In this document: positions 43,694 to 53,217 of the stretch, piece by piece | How positions within the stretch are numbered: the first letter of the stretch is position 1 | Layout: the number at the start of each line of letters is the position of its first letter | From: Yersinia proxima | Lineage (GTDB): Bacteria; Pseudomonadota; Gammaproteobacteria; Enterobacterales; Enterobacteriaceae | Direction of reading: 5' to 3' | Assembly (NCBI RefSeq): GCF_902170785.1 | Contig: NZ_CABHYG010000004.1 | Coordinates: 186,001 to 250,000 of the forward strand | DNA: 64,000 nucleotides | Notes under the pieces: generated by a model | Databases searched by the model: none | Seen by the model: the letters and a program-made list of their open reading frames with translations, nothing else | Told to the model about the DNA's origin: nothing | Position numbers and translations under genes: made by a program

Positions 43694-44266
43694 ATGAAAA
43701 AGAAAAATATTGCCCTGATTCTTCCACTTGCCATTTTGCTTAGCGCTTGTAGTAATACCGTTGATCCAGCATACAAAGATATCAGCAGTCGCACGGCACC
43801 TTGTATTGACGGTGGGCCGGACACAGTAGCGCAAAAATTCTATGACTTGCGAATTCAGCAAGTCGGTAATAAGAGTGGCTTGCCCGATGATAATCTGTCA
43901 GCCCAATTTCGCCCTTATCTGAGTCAGGCGCTTTATGAACAGATTCAAACCGCCAGAAAGCAAGTGGGTAATCGCACCTCTGCGGTAAATACCACACAAA
44001 CCATTAATGGCGATATCTTCAGCAGTTTGCGTGAAGGCAACACCAGTGCGGATGTTGCCAGTGCTTCAACCATTCCCAATACCGATGCGCGGAATATTCC
44101 ATTGCGCGTCAATTTGACGCATCAGTCGGCCGGTGGGCAGTCAGTGGTGTGGCAAGACGAAGTGCTGATGATCCGCGAAGGAACCTGCTGGGTGGTCGAT
44201 GATATCCGCTTTATGGGCATCTCAGCCCCAGCCAGCAGCCTGCGCCAACTTCTGGGTGATCACTAA
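43694..44266 (+). CDS. ybjP: YbjP, outer-membrane-type lipoprotein
   Basis: A 190-residue protein with a lipoprotein signal peptide MKKKNIALILPLAILLSAC. The lipobox LSAC puts the lipidated Cys at residue 19, followed by Ser-Asn, so no Asp inner-membrane retention signal. It matches E. coli YbjP in KDISSRTAPCIDGGPDTVAQKFYDLR, VASASTIPNTDARNIPLRVNL and WQDEVLMIREGTCWVVDDIRFMG. It is about 19 residues longer, in the middle. Function unknown. Confidence 0.9.
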   Translation: MKKKNIALILPLAILLSACSNTVDPAYKDISSRTAPCIDGGPDTVAQKFYDLRIQQVGNKSGLPDDNLSAQFRPYLSQALYEQIQTARKQVGNRTSAVNTTQTINGDIFSSLREGNTSADVASASTIPNTDARNIPLRVNLTHQSAGGQSVVWQDEVLMIREGTCWVVDDIRFMGISAPASSLRQLLGDH

Positions 44267-44316
44267 CCAGACCAAAATGCAGCCAACATCACCCCTGCTA
44301 TTTTGAAAAAAAAGAG

Positions 44317-44442
<126 letters not shown>

Positions 44443-44443
<1 letters not shown>

Positions 44444-44471
44444 TACCGGTTTTATTCCAGTAAACCGGTAC
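44443..44471 (+). terminator. Hairpin between the ERIC element and artP
   Basis: Perfect 10-bp arms GTACCGGTTT / AAACCGGTAC have a nine-base loop. T-rich sequence follows only loosely. It may end ybjP transcription before the artP promoter. Confidence 0.5.
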
Positions 44472-44704
44472 TCCTTGATTTACAAACATATTCTCATTTT
44501 GATTATTTTTTAACCCATTGCTGCGGTTGCTCTGTCAGATTAATTCATCGCATGACAAATTCCCTCTGATGGCATTCAAATCCAAATGTTATGCTATTTT
44601 TTGCCCCTGATGCTGGTTATTAATAAATTTTAACGCACAAAGATTGCATAAGTATGCCGCGGAAGTTACCATTCACGGCATCATTGGCTATTCAGATTTG
44701 GCGC

Positions 44705-45433
44705 ATGAGTATTCAACTTAACGGAATTAACTGTTACTACGGCGTGCACCAGGCGCTGTTCGACATTACCTTAGACTGTCCTGCGGGCGAAACCTTAGTG
44801 TTACTGGGGCCAAGTGGTGCCGGTAAAAGCTCGTTATTGCGTGTGCTTAACCTGCTGGAAATGCCACGTTCAGGAACCTTGCAGATAGCAGGTAATCACT
44901 TTGACTTTTCTCAGGCTCCGGGCGCAAAAGCTATTCGCGAATTACGCCAGAATGTGGGAATGGTCTTCCAACAATACAATCTTTGGCCGCATCTCTCTGT
45001 GATACAGAATCTGATTGAAGCCCCTTGCCGCGTGCTGGGTCTGTCAAAAGATGAGGCTATGGCGCGGGCAGAAAAGTTACTGACCCGTCTGCGTTTGACT
45101 GATTTTGCCGATCGCTTTCCGTTGCACCTATCAGGTGGCCAGCAACAGCGTGTGGCTATTGCCCGCGCATTGATGATGGAACCGCAGGTTTTGTTGTTTG
45201 ATGAACCAACTGCGGCGCTTGACCCAGAAATCACAGCGCAAATCGTCAGCATTATCCGTGAGTTGGCAGGAACCGGGATCACTCAGGTGATTGTCACCCA
45301 TGAGGTTGAAGTTGCCCGTAAAACGGCCAGCCGCGTGGTTTACATGGAAAACGGCCACGTCGTCGAACAAGGTGATGCCAGCCACTTTACACAACCAACA
45401 ACCGAAGCCTTTGCCAGCTATCTGTCACATTGA
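44705..45433 (+). CDS. artP: ArtP, ATPase of the arginine ABC transporter
   Basis: ArtP energises L-arginine uptake by the ArtQM permease. Starting at 44705 ([20 protein letters not shown]) gives 242 residues, identical in length to E. coli. Seventeen codons upstream are open but unlike the family. Walker A is GPSGAGKS (35-42), Q-loop [12 protein letters not shown], signature [15 protein letters not shown], Walker [16 protein letters not shown]-loop VTHEVEVA. The ribosome site before 44705 is weak, so the start is from homology. First gene of artPIQM. Confidence 0.96.
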   Translation: MSIQLNGINCYYGVHQALFDITLDCPAGETLVLLGPSGAGKSSLLRVLNLLEMPRSGTLQIAGNHFDFSQAPGAKAIRELRQNVGMVFQQYNLWPHLSVIQNLIEAPCRVLGLSKDEAMARAEKLLTRLRLTDFADRFPLHLSGGQQQRVAIARALMMEPQVLLFDEPTAALDPEITAQIVSIIRELAGTGITQVIVTHEVEVARKTASRVVYMENGHVVEQGDASHFTQPTTEAFASYLSH

Positions 45434-45453
45434 TATCTATTTAGGAATTTGCG

Positions 45454-46185
45454 ATGAAAAAACTAATAATTGCTGCCGTCCTTGCCAGTATCAGTTTGTC
45501 CGCCTCTGCCGCGGAAACTATTCGTTTCGCTGCTGAAGCCACTTACCCGCCATTCGAATTTATTGATGCCAATAATAAAATGCAGGGCTTTGATATCGAT
45601 CTGGCTAATGCACTGTGTAAAGAGATGCAAGCCGAATGTACCTTCACCAATCAGGCTTTCGACAGTTTGATCCCGAGCTTGAAATTCAAACGTTTTGACG
45701 CGGTTATCTCCGGGATGGACATCACCCCTGAGCGTCAAAAACAAGTGGCGTTCACCCAGCCTTATTATGAAAACTCTGCACTGTTTATTGCTGAGAAGGG
45801 CAAAGTGGCTGATTTAGCGGCCCTGAAAGGTAAGCGTGTAGGGATGCAAAATGGTTCTACTCATCAAAAATACCTGATGGAAAAACACCCTGAAATTACC
45901 GCCGTGCCTTATGACAGCTATCAGAATGCCATTCTTGACCTGAAAAATGGCCGTCTGGATGCAGTATTTGGTGATACTGCGGTGGTCAATGAGTGGTTGA
46001 AGCAAAATAACCAATTGGCGGCTGTGGGTGACAAAGTGACTGACGCTGACTATTTCGGCACCGGTTTAGGAATTGCCGTTCGTCAGAACAACACTGAGTT
46101 ACAGGGTAAGTTAGATGCTGCACTGGCGAAAGTTAAAGCAGATGGCACCTATCAGACAATTTATAAAAAATGGTTCCAGCAGTAA
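45454..46185 (+). CDS. artI: ArtI, periplasmic amino-acid-binding protein of the art system
   Basis: The 243 residues begin with a Sec signal peptide (MKKLIIAAVLASISLSASA, cleavage before AETIRFAAEATYPPFEF). The SBP_bac_3 fold shows GFDIDLANALCKEMQAECTF, SGMDITPERQKQVAFTQPYY and VFGDTAVVNEWL. Within the operon position it corresponds to E. coli ArtI. It is very similar to the separate ArtJ 2.2 kb downstream, evidence of an old duplication. AGGAATTTGCG precedes the ATG. Confidence 0.95.
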   Translation: MKKLIIAAVLASISLSASAAETIRFAAEATYPPFEFIDANNKMQGFDIDLANALCKEMQAECTFTNQAFDSLIPSLKFKRFDAVISGMDITPERQKQVAFTQPYYENSALFIAEKGKVADLAALKGKRVGMQNGSTHQKYLMEKHPEITAVPYDSYQNAILDLKNGRLDAVFGDTAVVNEWLKQNNQLAAVGDKVTDADYFGTGLGIAVRQNNTELQGKLDAALAKVKADGTYQTIYKKWFQQ

Positions 46186-46196
46186 TTTAAGCACCC

Positions 46197-46913
46197 ATGA
46201 ATGAATTTCAACCTTTAGCAAGCGCCGCCGGCATGACTGTCGGCCTTGCCGTTTGTGCACTGGCCCTCGGTCTGATTCTGGCGATGTTGTTTGCCGTCTG
46301 TGAATCGTCACGCTGGAAGGTTGTCAGCTACCTGACAACCGGCTGGGTCACCATTCTGCGCGGGCTACCAGAGATTCTGGTGGTTCTGTTTATTTATTTC
46401 GGCTCATCCCAATTGTTGATGATGCTATCAGACGGTTTCACCTTAAATCTTTATCTGTTTGAACTGCCGATTAAGCTCAATATTGATGATTTTGAGGTCA
46501 GCCCGTTCCTGTGTGGTGTTATCGCACTGGCCCTACTCTATTCCGCTTATGCGTCGCAGACTTTACGCGGCGCACTGAAAGCGGTGCCTGTTGGACAATG
46601 GGAATCAGGTCAAGCTCTGGGCTTGAGTCAGACGGCTATTTTCTTTCGCTTGATTATGCCGCAGATGTGGCGTCATGCCTTACCAGGCTTAGGCAACCAG
46701 TGGTTGGTACTGCTAAAAGACACCGCGTTAGTGTCACTTATCAGCGTTAATGACCTGATGCTTCAAACCAAAAGCATTGCCACCCGGACTCAGGAACCTT
46801 TCACCTGGTATGTTATTGCCGCAGCTATTTATTTAGTGGTGACCCTATTGAGTCAGTATGTACTCAAGTGGATTGAACTCCGTACCACCCGTTTTGAACG
46901 GAGCCCATCCTGA
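46197..46913 (+). CDS. artQ: ArtQ, arginine ABC transporter permease
   Basis: This inner-membrane permease of the HisM/ArtQ type has 238 residues, as in E. coli. Several helices surround [23 protein letters not shown] and the EAA-like loop [50 protein letters not shown] that contacts ArtP. It starts 11 bases after artI. Its stop overlaps the artM start (TGATG). Confidence 0.97.
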   Translation: MNEFQPLASAAGMTVGLAVCALALGLILAMLFAVCESSRWKVVSYLTTGWVTILRGLPEILVVLFIYFGSSQLLMMLSDGFTLNLYLFELPIKLNIDDFEVSPFLCGVIALALLYSAYASQTLRGALKAVPVGQWESGQALGLSQTAIFFRLIMPQMWRHALPGLGNQWLVLLKDTALVSLISVNDLMLQTKSIATRTQEPFTWYVIAAAIYLVVTLLSQYVLKWIELRTTRFERSPS

Positions 46914-47581
46914 TGCTGGAATACTTACCCGAGATCCTAAAAGGGCTGCACACCAGCCTGACATTGACCATTGCCTCTTTGCTGGTCGCTTTGGTGTTGT
47001 CATTGCTGTTTACCATTGTGTTGACACTGAAAACACCCATCGCCACACCACTGGTCAAAATCTATATCACGCTGTTCACCGGTACTCCGCTGCTAGTCCA
47101 GATCTTTTTGATCTACTACGGCCCCGGCCAATTCCCGGCGATTCGTGAATACCCGTGGTTATGGAACCTGCTGTCGCAACCTTGGCTATGTGCCATGATT
47201 GCCCTGGCATTGAACAGCGCGGCCTATACTACTCAACTGTTCTATGGTGCGGTGCGCGCGATCCCTGCCGGCCAGTGGCAATCTTGCGAAGCGCTGGGGA
47301 TGTCTAAGGCTCAGTCATTACGTATCTTGCTACCATTTGCATTTAAACGCGCACTCTCATCCTATTCCAACGAAGTGGTGCTGGTGTTCAAAAGTACTTC
47401 ACTGGCTTACACCATTACATTGATGGAAGTAATGGGTTACAGCCAACTGATGTACGGCCGTACCTATGATGTGATGGTATTTGGTGCCGCAGGACTCGTT
47501 TATCTGGTTGTGAATGGGTTGCTGACACTGTTTATGCGGGTAGTGGAGCGCAGAGCATTGGCGTTTGAGCGGCGTAATTAA
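46913..47581 (+). CDS. artM: ArtM, arginine ABC transporter permease
   Basis: The second permease of the arginine system has 222 residues, as in E. coli. It shows LYITLFTGTPLLVQIFLIYYGPGQF-type sequence and the ATPase-contact loop AIPAGQWQSCEALGMSKAQSLRILLPFAFKRALSSYSNEVVLVFKSTSLAYTI. Translation is coupled to artQ by a one-base overlap. No terminator is evident before the 557-bp inverted-repeat element that starts about 50 bases downstream. Confidence 0.97.
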   Translation: MLEYLPEILKGLHTSLTLTIASLLVALVLSLLFTIVLTLKTPIATPLVKIYITLFTGTPLLVQIFLIYYGPGQFPAIREYPWLWNLLSQPWLCAMIALALNSAAYTTQLFYGAVRAIPAGQWQSCEALGMSKAQSLRILLPFAFKRALSSYSNEVVLVFKSTSLAYTITLMEVMGYSQLMYGRTYDVMVFGAAGLVYLVVNGLLTLFMRVVERRALAFERRN

Positions 47582-47634
47582 GATTAGTTTTATCACTTGC
47601 GGTTTAGTTAACAGGATTTAGTTAACAGAATTTA

Positions 47635-48191
47635 GTGATCCGGTTCGGTTGTTAGGGCTTCACAGCTCACCTGACCTTCGATGAACCAACCGGCAAAGGG
47701 GCCATAAGCGTGGCCCCTTATGCAATCCCGCGCTTGCGCGAAATATTACTGCTATTCGCAGTCCCCTCCGGCAGCCGTTGGCCTTATCGAGCCAGCGCGA
47801 GTCGCTTCCTGCTCCAGCGCGCTTTTCGCCGCCGTCCATGGCGGCTCACTCGGGCCATCGTCTTTGTCGGCAATATTCCTGATTGCGCTCAAGGTCAAAA
47901 GAGAAAATCAAAATCATGGTTTTGATTTTGATGTTAAAAGCACATTTGAGCTGCCGAGTGAAGAATGAAGGTAGGACGCGAGGCATGGATGCCGAGCGAG
48001 CCGTGCTTGAACAGGAGCGAATCACGGCGGTCCGTCAGCGGAATGATGAGTGAGGGAATCCACAAAGTGGACAAGCGATACGTGCGCAAGCGCAGGGGTT
48101 CCAAGGGGGTTACGCGCTTGTAACCCCTTTGGCGGTTGAGGCACCCAATGGCAAGGTGATCACCGCAATCATGTCAACCGAACATGATCAC
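47635..48191. mobile_element. 557-bp GC-rich segment with 17-bp imperfect terminal inverted repeats
   Basis: The left end GTGATCCGGTTCGGTTG (47635-47651) is inverted at the right end (48175-48191) with 15 of 17 positions matching. The interior is GC-rich with many hairpins: a 10-bp one AAAATCAAAA/TTTTGATTTT near 47900, GGGGTTAC/GTAACCCC near 48110, and GGGGCCATAAGCGTGGCCCC near 47697. It carries no recognisable protein; small open frames (for example 47720-47968) look non-genic. No target duplication was found. It is best read as a non-autonomous repeat between artM and artJ. Confidence 0.55.
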
Positions 48192-48277
48192 AAAACGAAT
48201 ATCAACCGAAATCCAATCCAAATACCCTCCCCTCCCTTTATCTCTTAAAAATAAAAACTAAATTTTTAATCACATTA

Positions 48278-48295
48278 CTTGCATATAAATTCATA
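48278..48295 (+). promoter_or_regulatory. ARG box (ArgR operator) upstream of artJ
   Basis: TGCAT-ATAA-ATTCA at 48280-48293 matches the TGAAT-N4-ATTCA ARG box at 9 of 10 positions, about 120 bases before artJ. ArgR repression of artJ is known in E. coli, where operators are usually paired. I do not see a clear second box. Confidence 0.5.
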
Positions 48296-48414
48296 AAATG
48301 GCAATGTAATCCACATCATTCATCCAAATAAATTGCGATGAAGCATCATCAGTCATAATAAAATCAATAACTAATAACACATTCAAATAAAAAAATTCAG
48401 ACAGGAGTTTAAGC

Positions 48415-49146
48415 ATGAAAAAGTTACTATTGGCAACAATCTTAAGTGGCGTGGTTTTTAGCGCAACCGCCACCGAAACCATCCGTTTCGCTGCTTCAGC
48501 AACCTACCCGCCTTTTGAATCTATCGGTGCCAATAACGAAATTGTTGGTTTTGATATGGATTTAGCAAAAGCATTATGTAAGCAAATGGAAGCCAACTGT
48601 ACATTCACCAATCAGGCCTTTGATAGCTTGATCCCAGCGCTTAAATTCAAACGTTATGATGCGGTTATTTCCGGTATGGACATCACGCCTGAACGTAGCA
48701 AACAAGTGGCATTTAGCCAGCCTTACTATGCTAACTCGGCCATTGTTATTGCCCCGAAAGGTAAATTCACTTCTTTCGCCGATCTGAAAGGCAAGAAGAT
48801 CGGGATGGAAAACGGCACTACGCATCAGAAGTATTTACAGGATAAACACCCAGAAATTCAAACTGTGGCTTATGACAGTTACCAGAATGCCATTATCGAT
48901 CTGAAAAATGGTCGTATTGATGGGGTGTTTGGTGACACCGCGGTAGTAAATGAGTGGTTGAAAACTAATCCGAATCTGGCAGCAGTTGGCGAGCATGTCA
49001 CTGATCCACAATACTTCGGCACCGGTCTGGGTATTGCGGTGCGCCCGGATAACACCGCGTTGCTGGAAAAACTGAATAAAGCCATCGACGCAGTGAAAGC
49101 TGATGGCACCTATAAGGCCATCAATGATAAGTGGTTCCCACAGTAA
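48415..49146 (+). CDS. artJ: ArtJ, periplasmic arginine-binding protein
   Basis: The 243 residues have a Sec signal peptide (MKKLLLATILSGVVFSATA) and an SBP_bac_3 fold: ATYPPFESIGANNEIVGFDMDLAKALC, SGMDITPERSKQVAFSQPYY, VFGDTAVVNEWL, YFGTGLGIAVRPDN. It is transcribed on its own behind an ARG-box-like site and a strong AGGAG ribosome site, as in E. coli, where ArtJ is the arginine-specific binding protein. It is the paralogue of ArtI. A tandem ERIC array follows. Confidence 0.96.
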   Translation: MKKLLLATILSGVVFSATATETIRFAASATYPPFESIGANNEIVGFDMDLAKALCKQMEANCTFTNQAFDSLIPALKFKRYDAVISGMDITPERSKQVAFSQPYYANSAIVIAPKGKFTSFADLKGKKIGMENGTTHQKYLQDKHPEIQTVAYDSYQNAIIDLKNGRIDGVFGDTAVVNEWLKTNPNLAAVGEHVTDPQYFGTGLGIAVRPDNTALLEKLNKAIDAVKADGTYKAINDKWFPQ

Positions 49147-49192
49147 TACCCTTTGTACTTTCTCCCTAGACTACAGCTTCAAGGGCAAAGGA

Positions 49193-49547
<355 letters not shown>

Positions 49548-49560
<13 letters not shown>

Positions 49561-50678
49561 GTAAGTAAGGTTAGGACTTCGTAGTGAGCGGTATGCGGAA
49601 ACATATCAAACAACTGCACCCGCTCAATGCGATAGTCCGCTAACAAACTGATGTCTTTTGCCATTGTCTCGGCATTACAGCTTGAATAGAGAATGAATTG
49701 CGGTGCCATTTGGCTAAGATATTCACACAGTTGCGCACCAATGCCACGCCGTGGTGGATTAACCAAGACCAATTGTGGCACTTGTGTTTCTGCGGTAGCG
49801 AATTGGGTTGAATCCAGGGCGGCAAAAGTGACATTTTTCAGTCCCAATTGATCTGCCGACTGGCGTGCGCAGGCGATAGCTTCGGCACTGATTTCAATTC
49901 CGGTCAGCCGAGTTTCAGTATCCGCACAATGTAGGCCAAAGCCCCCCACTCCACAAAATAGATCCCACATGCTATCAATCTTCAGTTCGCGCACCCATTG
50001 GCGTGCTGTGGCATACAGTGATGCCGCAACCTGTGGATTTGTCTGGAAAAAACTTTGTGGGCGGATAAACAACGGCACCTGATTAAAGATTTCTGGTAGC
50101 GCCTGTTGTTCGGTTAATGGAATCTCCTGCTCCCCTTCCAAAATCGCCATATGTACTGGCTGAATATTCACCGAGATAACTGCCAGTTGGGGTAATTGTT
50201 GCTGTAACCAGGGTAAAGCCGCTTGCAGCTGCACCAGCTTGGTTTGTGAGCGCAGTACAAAGCGCAACATTAGCTCGCCGCTATAAGTGCTTTCCGTCAA
50301 TAACAGGAATTTCAGTTCACCGCGCTTGCGGGCAACGTTATAAGGAGTCAGCCCTGCACGGGCAATAAACGTTTTTAGTACCGCAAATACCGGTGCAAAG
50401 CTGGCTGGATAAAGCGGGCATTCGCATAAATCAACCGGAGTGCCATCACGGTGCAACATCCCTAATAATGGGCGCTCAACACTGCCGCTGACCACCATTT
50501 TGGCTTTATTACGAAAAGCACTCTCCTGCCCGAAAACCGGTGACAGCCACTGAATGACGCGGTGATCAGATAGCAGATTTTCTAAATGATTTTGTTTATC
50601 AGCTAGTTGCTGAGGATAAGATTTATCCAGCCACTGACAGGAACGGCAGAGACCCGCCGTATATTGTGCGCAATGCAT
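49548..50678 (-). CDS. rlmC: RlmC (RumB), 23S rRNA m5U747 methyltransferase
   Basis: This SAM-dependent enzyme methylates U747 of 23S rRNA. The 376 residues match E. coli RlmC (375). Iron-sulfur cysteines are C3, C11 and C14 plus one in [10 protein letters not shown]. The methyltransferase core shows [26 protein letters not shown] and the nucleophile in [14 protein letters not shown]. The C-terminal end ...HYEVLTLL matches E. coli, but the last few residues (TLRP) and the stop lie in or next to the ERIC array, so the repeat has reshaped the 3' end. Confidence 0.96.
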
Positions 50679-50765
50679 TAATAATTAACCGTTATAATCT
50701 GAGAAATTAGCTACAGCCGAGGCTATTGATAGGGGAGAATTGTAGCACTGTGTTACGCTAAACAC

Positions 50766-51242
50766 TCATTTTGCTGACCGAAAATAGCGATGCCAGGGGA
50801 AAAACAGTAAACCGAGAATAACCACATCGGGGATCTTTTGTAGCAGCAAACTATGCAAAATTTCAGCCCCCGTATCGCCTTCGATCCGGAAAACATCGAC
50901 ATCCAGTACCAGCCAATCCAGTGATGCCATCAGCAAATAGATAATTACCAGCAATTGGCAGGCCACATAACACCAACGCGCCCAGTTTTGCCGCAGGCAC
51001 ACCGCCACGCCGCACACCATTTCCAACAACAAAATCAAAATACTGGCAATGAAAATTAGGCCGGAATCCCAGCTTTGCATACTTTCATAGATAAAACTGC
51101 CGGTTCCCCCCCAACCCAGCGTCGCCACCAATAGAATTACGCCGACGAAGCGGGTCGCAATAATAGCGGTTCCGGCAATTAAAACCGGGACGGGTGTGGT
51201 GGCAGCAGATGAAAACGCTGCGGGTGAAAATAACAGTCTCAT
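50766..51242 (-). CDS. ybjO: YbjO, DUF2593 inner-membrane protein
   Basis: A 158-residue protein with about four hydrophobic helices (24-45, 63-83, 90-110, 130-150) separated by short loops. Recognisable family sequence is FVGVILLVATLGWGGTGSFIYESMQSWDSGLIFIASILILLLEMVCG and NWARWCYVACQLLVIIYLL. E. coli YbjO occupies the same place between potI and rlmC. Function unknown. Confidence 0.88.
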   Translation of the reverse strand: MRLLFSPAAFSSAATTPVPVLIAGTAIIATRFVGVILLVATLGWGGTGSFIYESMQSWDSGLIFIASILILLLEMVCGVAVCLRQNWARWCYVACQLLVIIYLLMASLDWLVLDVDVFRIEGDTGAEILHSLLLQKIPDVVILGLLFFPWHRYFRSAK

Positions 51243-51297
51243 ATTACCCAGTCTGTCTCCCTATTCTGGTTTTGTAATCTGATGTTATCCCTGACAA

Positions 51298-51321
51298 TAA
51301 CGCCGCTTTAGAGCGGCGTTA
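51298..51321 (-). terminator. Hairpin downstream of potI
   Basis: A perfect 10-bp stem TAACGCCGCT / AGCGGCGTTA with a TTAG loop lies between potI and ybjO. The T-run is poor, so termination may be partial. Confidence 0.55.
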
Positions 51322-51373
51322 TAAGTTAATGAAAGACTAACAGTTTTAAGGCTAATCAGCCATTTATTATCAA

Positions 51374-52219
51374 TCAACCACGGGCGGCTTTACGTAATTC
51401 ACGTAACCGCTGTTTTTCCGAGCGGGACATAAACCACCACGCGATTAAGCCGATAATCCCGACCACCAGCAAAATAAGCGTCGCCAGTGCATTTATCTCT
51501 GGATTGACCCCCATACGCACACTGGAGAACACCAGCATCGGCAACGTTGTCGCGCCCGGCCCGGCCACAAAGCTAGCTATCACCAAATCGTCCAGCGATA
51601 AGGTAAAGGCCAGCAACCAGCCAGAAATTAATGCTGGAGCAATCATTGGCACGGTAATCACGAAGAAGACTTTCAATGGGGTCGCCCCTAAATCCATCGC
51701 GGCCTCTTCGATTGACCGGTCTAATTCGCGCAAGCGGGAACTGATAACCACTGTTACATAGGCGGTACAGAAGGTCACATGTGCCAGCCAGATGGTGAAC
51801 ATACCGCGCTCTGCCGGCCAGCCGATAGCATGCCCCATAGCAACAAACAGCAACAGTAACGACAAACCGGTAATGACGTCGGGCATTACCAGCGGTGCGG
51901 TCAACATAAAAGCAAAACCGGTCGAGCCACGAAAACGGCCAAACCGCACCATGACTACTGCGGCTATCGTCCCCAACACCACCGCCATGGTGGCCGAGGC
52001 GGCGGCAATAGTGAGACTCAGCCCAACTGCGGATATCATCGCCGAATCATTGAACAGCTCAATATACCAGCGGATAGACCACCCTGCCCATACCGTCACC
52101 AGTTTAGAGCTGTTAAACGAGTAGATAACCAGCATCAACATTGGCGCATACAAGAAGGTATAGCCGACAATCAAGATAACCCGACGCCAGACCGAACGCA
52201 CTTCCGGTAAGTTATTCAT
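51374..52219 (-). CDS. potI: PotI, putrescine ABC transporter permease
   Basis: One of two permeases of the PotFGHI putrescine uptake system. The 281 residues equal the E. coli length, with six helices. The ATPase-contact loop is EEAAMDLGATPLKVFFVITVPMIAPALISGWLLAFTLSLDDLVIASFVAGPGATTLPM. The start overlaps the potH stop by four bases (ATGA), so the two are coupled. Last gene of the operon. Confidence 0.97.
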   Translation of the reverse strand: MNNLPEVRSVWRRVILIVGYTFLYAPMLMLVIYSFNSSKLVTVWAGWSIRWYIELFNDSAMISAVGLSLTIAAASATMAVVLGTIAAVVMVRFGRFRGSTGFAFMLTAPLVMPDVITGLSLLLLFVAMGHAIGWPAERGMFTIWLAHVTFCTAYVTVVISSRLRELDRSIEEAAMDLGATPLKVFFVITVPMIAPALISGWLLAFTLSLDDLVIASFVAGPGATTLPMLVFSSVRMGVNPEINALATLILLVVGIIGLIAWWFMSRSEKQRLRELRKAARG

Positions 52220-53181
52220 ACCGCGCCTCCTGGCTCTTTATTCTGGTGTTTGTGGAACCAGATAATCGGCACTATCAGTAGCACTAACATCACCGTTGCA
52301 ACTGAGGAGGCTACTGGCCAGTCACGGTTATTGAAGAATTCTTGCCATAAAATACGGCCAATCATGATGCTATCCGGCCCCCCGAGCAGCTCAGGAATAA
52401 CAAATTCGCCTACTGCCGGAATAAATACCAACATAGAACCGGCCACGATCCCCCCTTTGGTCAAAGGCACAATCACACTGACAAAGGTTTTAAATGGCTT
52501 CGCCCCCAGATCCAGTGCCGCTTCCACCAATGAATAATCCAGTCGGGTCAGTGCAGTATAGATAGGCAGCACCATGAAAGGCAGATAGGAATAGACCACG
52601 CCGATATAGACCGCCAGATTGGTGTGCAGAATAATCAACGGTTGATCGATAATTCCGGTCCAGATCAGGAAGTTATTCAGAATGCCATTATTTTTCAGGA
52701 TGCCCATCCAGGCATAAACCCGAATCAGGAATGAAGTCCATGACGGCAGGATCACCAACAGCAATAAGATATTGCGCGTGGATGACTTGCTGTGAGCTAT
52801 CGCCCACGCCAATGGATAACCGATAATCAGGCAACACAAGGTCGATACCGCAGCCACTTGCAGAGATTGCAGGTAAGCATCGATATACAGTGGATCATCA
52901 AGCAGTTGCAGATAATTGCCAAGATTGAGCGAGATATCCAGCTTGCCGTCCAGCCAGGTCACCAGGTCGGTATAAGGCGGAACTGCCCGCGCCATCTCTG
53001 CCAGACTGATTTTGAAGACAATCAGGAACGGCAACATAAACAGCAGGAATAGCCATAAATAAGGGATGCCGATAACCAATTTGCGGCCATGCGACATTTG
53101 GAAACGTTGAATCAGCGCTTTAACCGGCCCCACCGCGCGGGTCGGTGGTTCTGCTGCTCCATGAGTGGATTCTGGTATCAC
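52216..53181 (-). CDS. potH: PotH, putrescine ABC transporter permease
   Basis: The partner permease of PotI, 321 residues versus 317 in E. coli. The N-terminal 25 residues (MIPESTHGAAEPPTRAVGPVK) are cytoplasmic and vary. Helices follow from YLWLFLLFMLPFLIVFKISLAEMARAVPPYT. The conserved EAA loop is VEAALDLGAKPFKTFVSVIVPLTKGGIVAGSMLVFIPAVGEFVIPELLGGPDSIMIG. It is 36 bases downstream of potG and overlaps potI. Confidence 0.97.
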   Translation of the reverse strand: MIPESTHGAAEPPTRAVGPVKALIQRFQMSHGRKLVIGIPYLWLFLLFMLPFLIVFKISLAEMARAVPPYTDLVTWLDGKLDISLNLGNYLQLLDDPLYIDAYLQSLQVAAVSTLCCLIIGYPLAWAIAHSKSSTRNILLLLVILPSWTSFLIRVYAWMGILKNNGILNNFLIWTGIIDQPLIILHTNLAVYIGVVYSYLPFMVLPIYTALTRLDYSLVEAALDLGAKPFKTFVSVIVPLTKGGIVAGSMLVFIPAVGEFVIPELLGGPDSIMIGRILWQEFFNNRDWPVASSVATVMLVLLIVPIIWFHKHQNKEPGGAV

Positions 53182-53217
53182 AATATTTTGCTCCCCTAAT
53201 GATCAGCTACAGGCCGA

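Noticed and set aside
47720-47968. 82-codon frame (and an overlapping 71-codon frame) inside the inverted-repeat element
   Set aside because: Compositional by-product of a GC-rich repeat. Several frames are open at once and none has a ribosome site.
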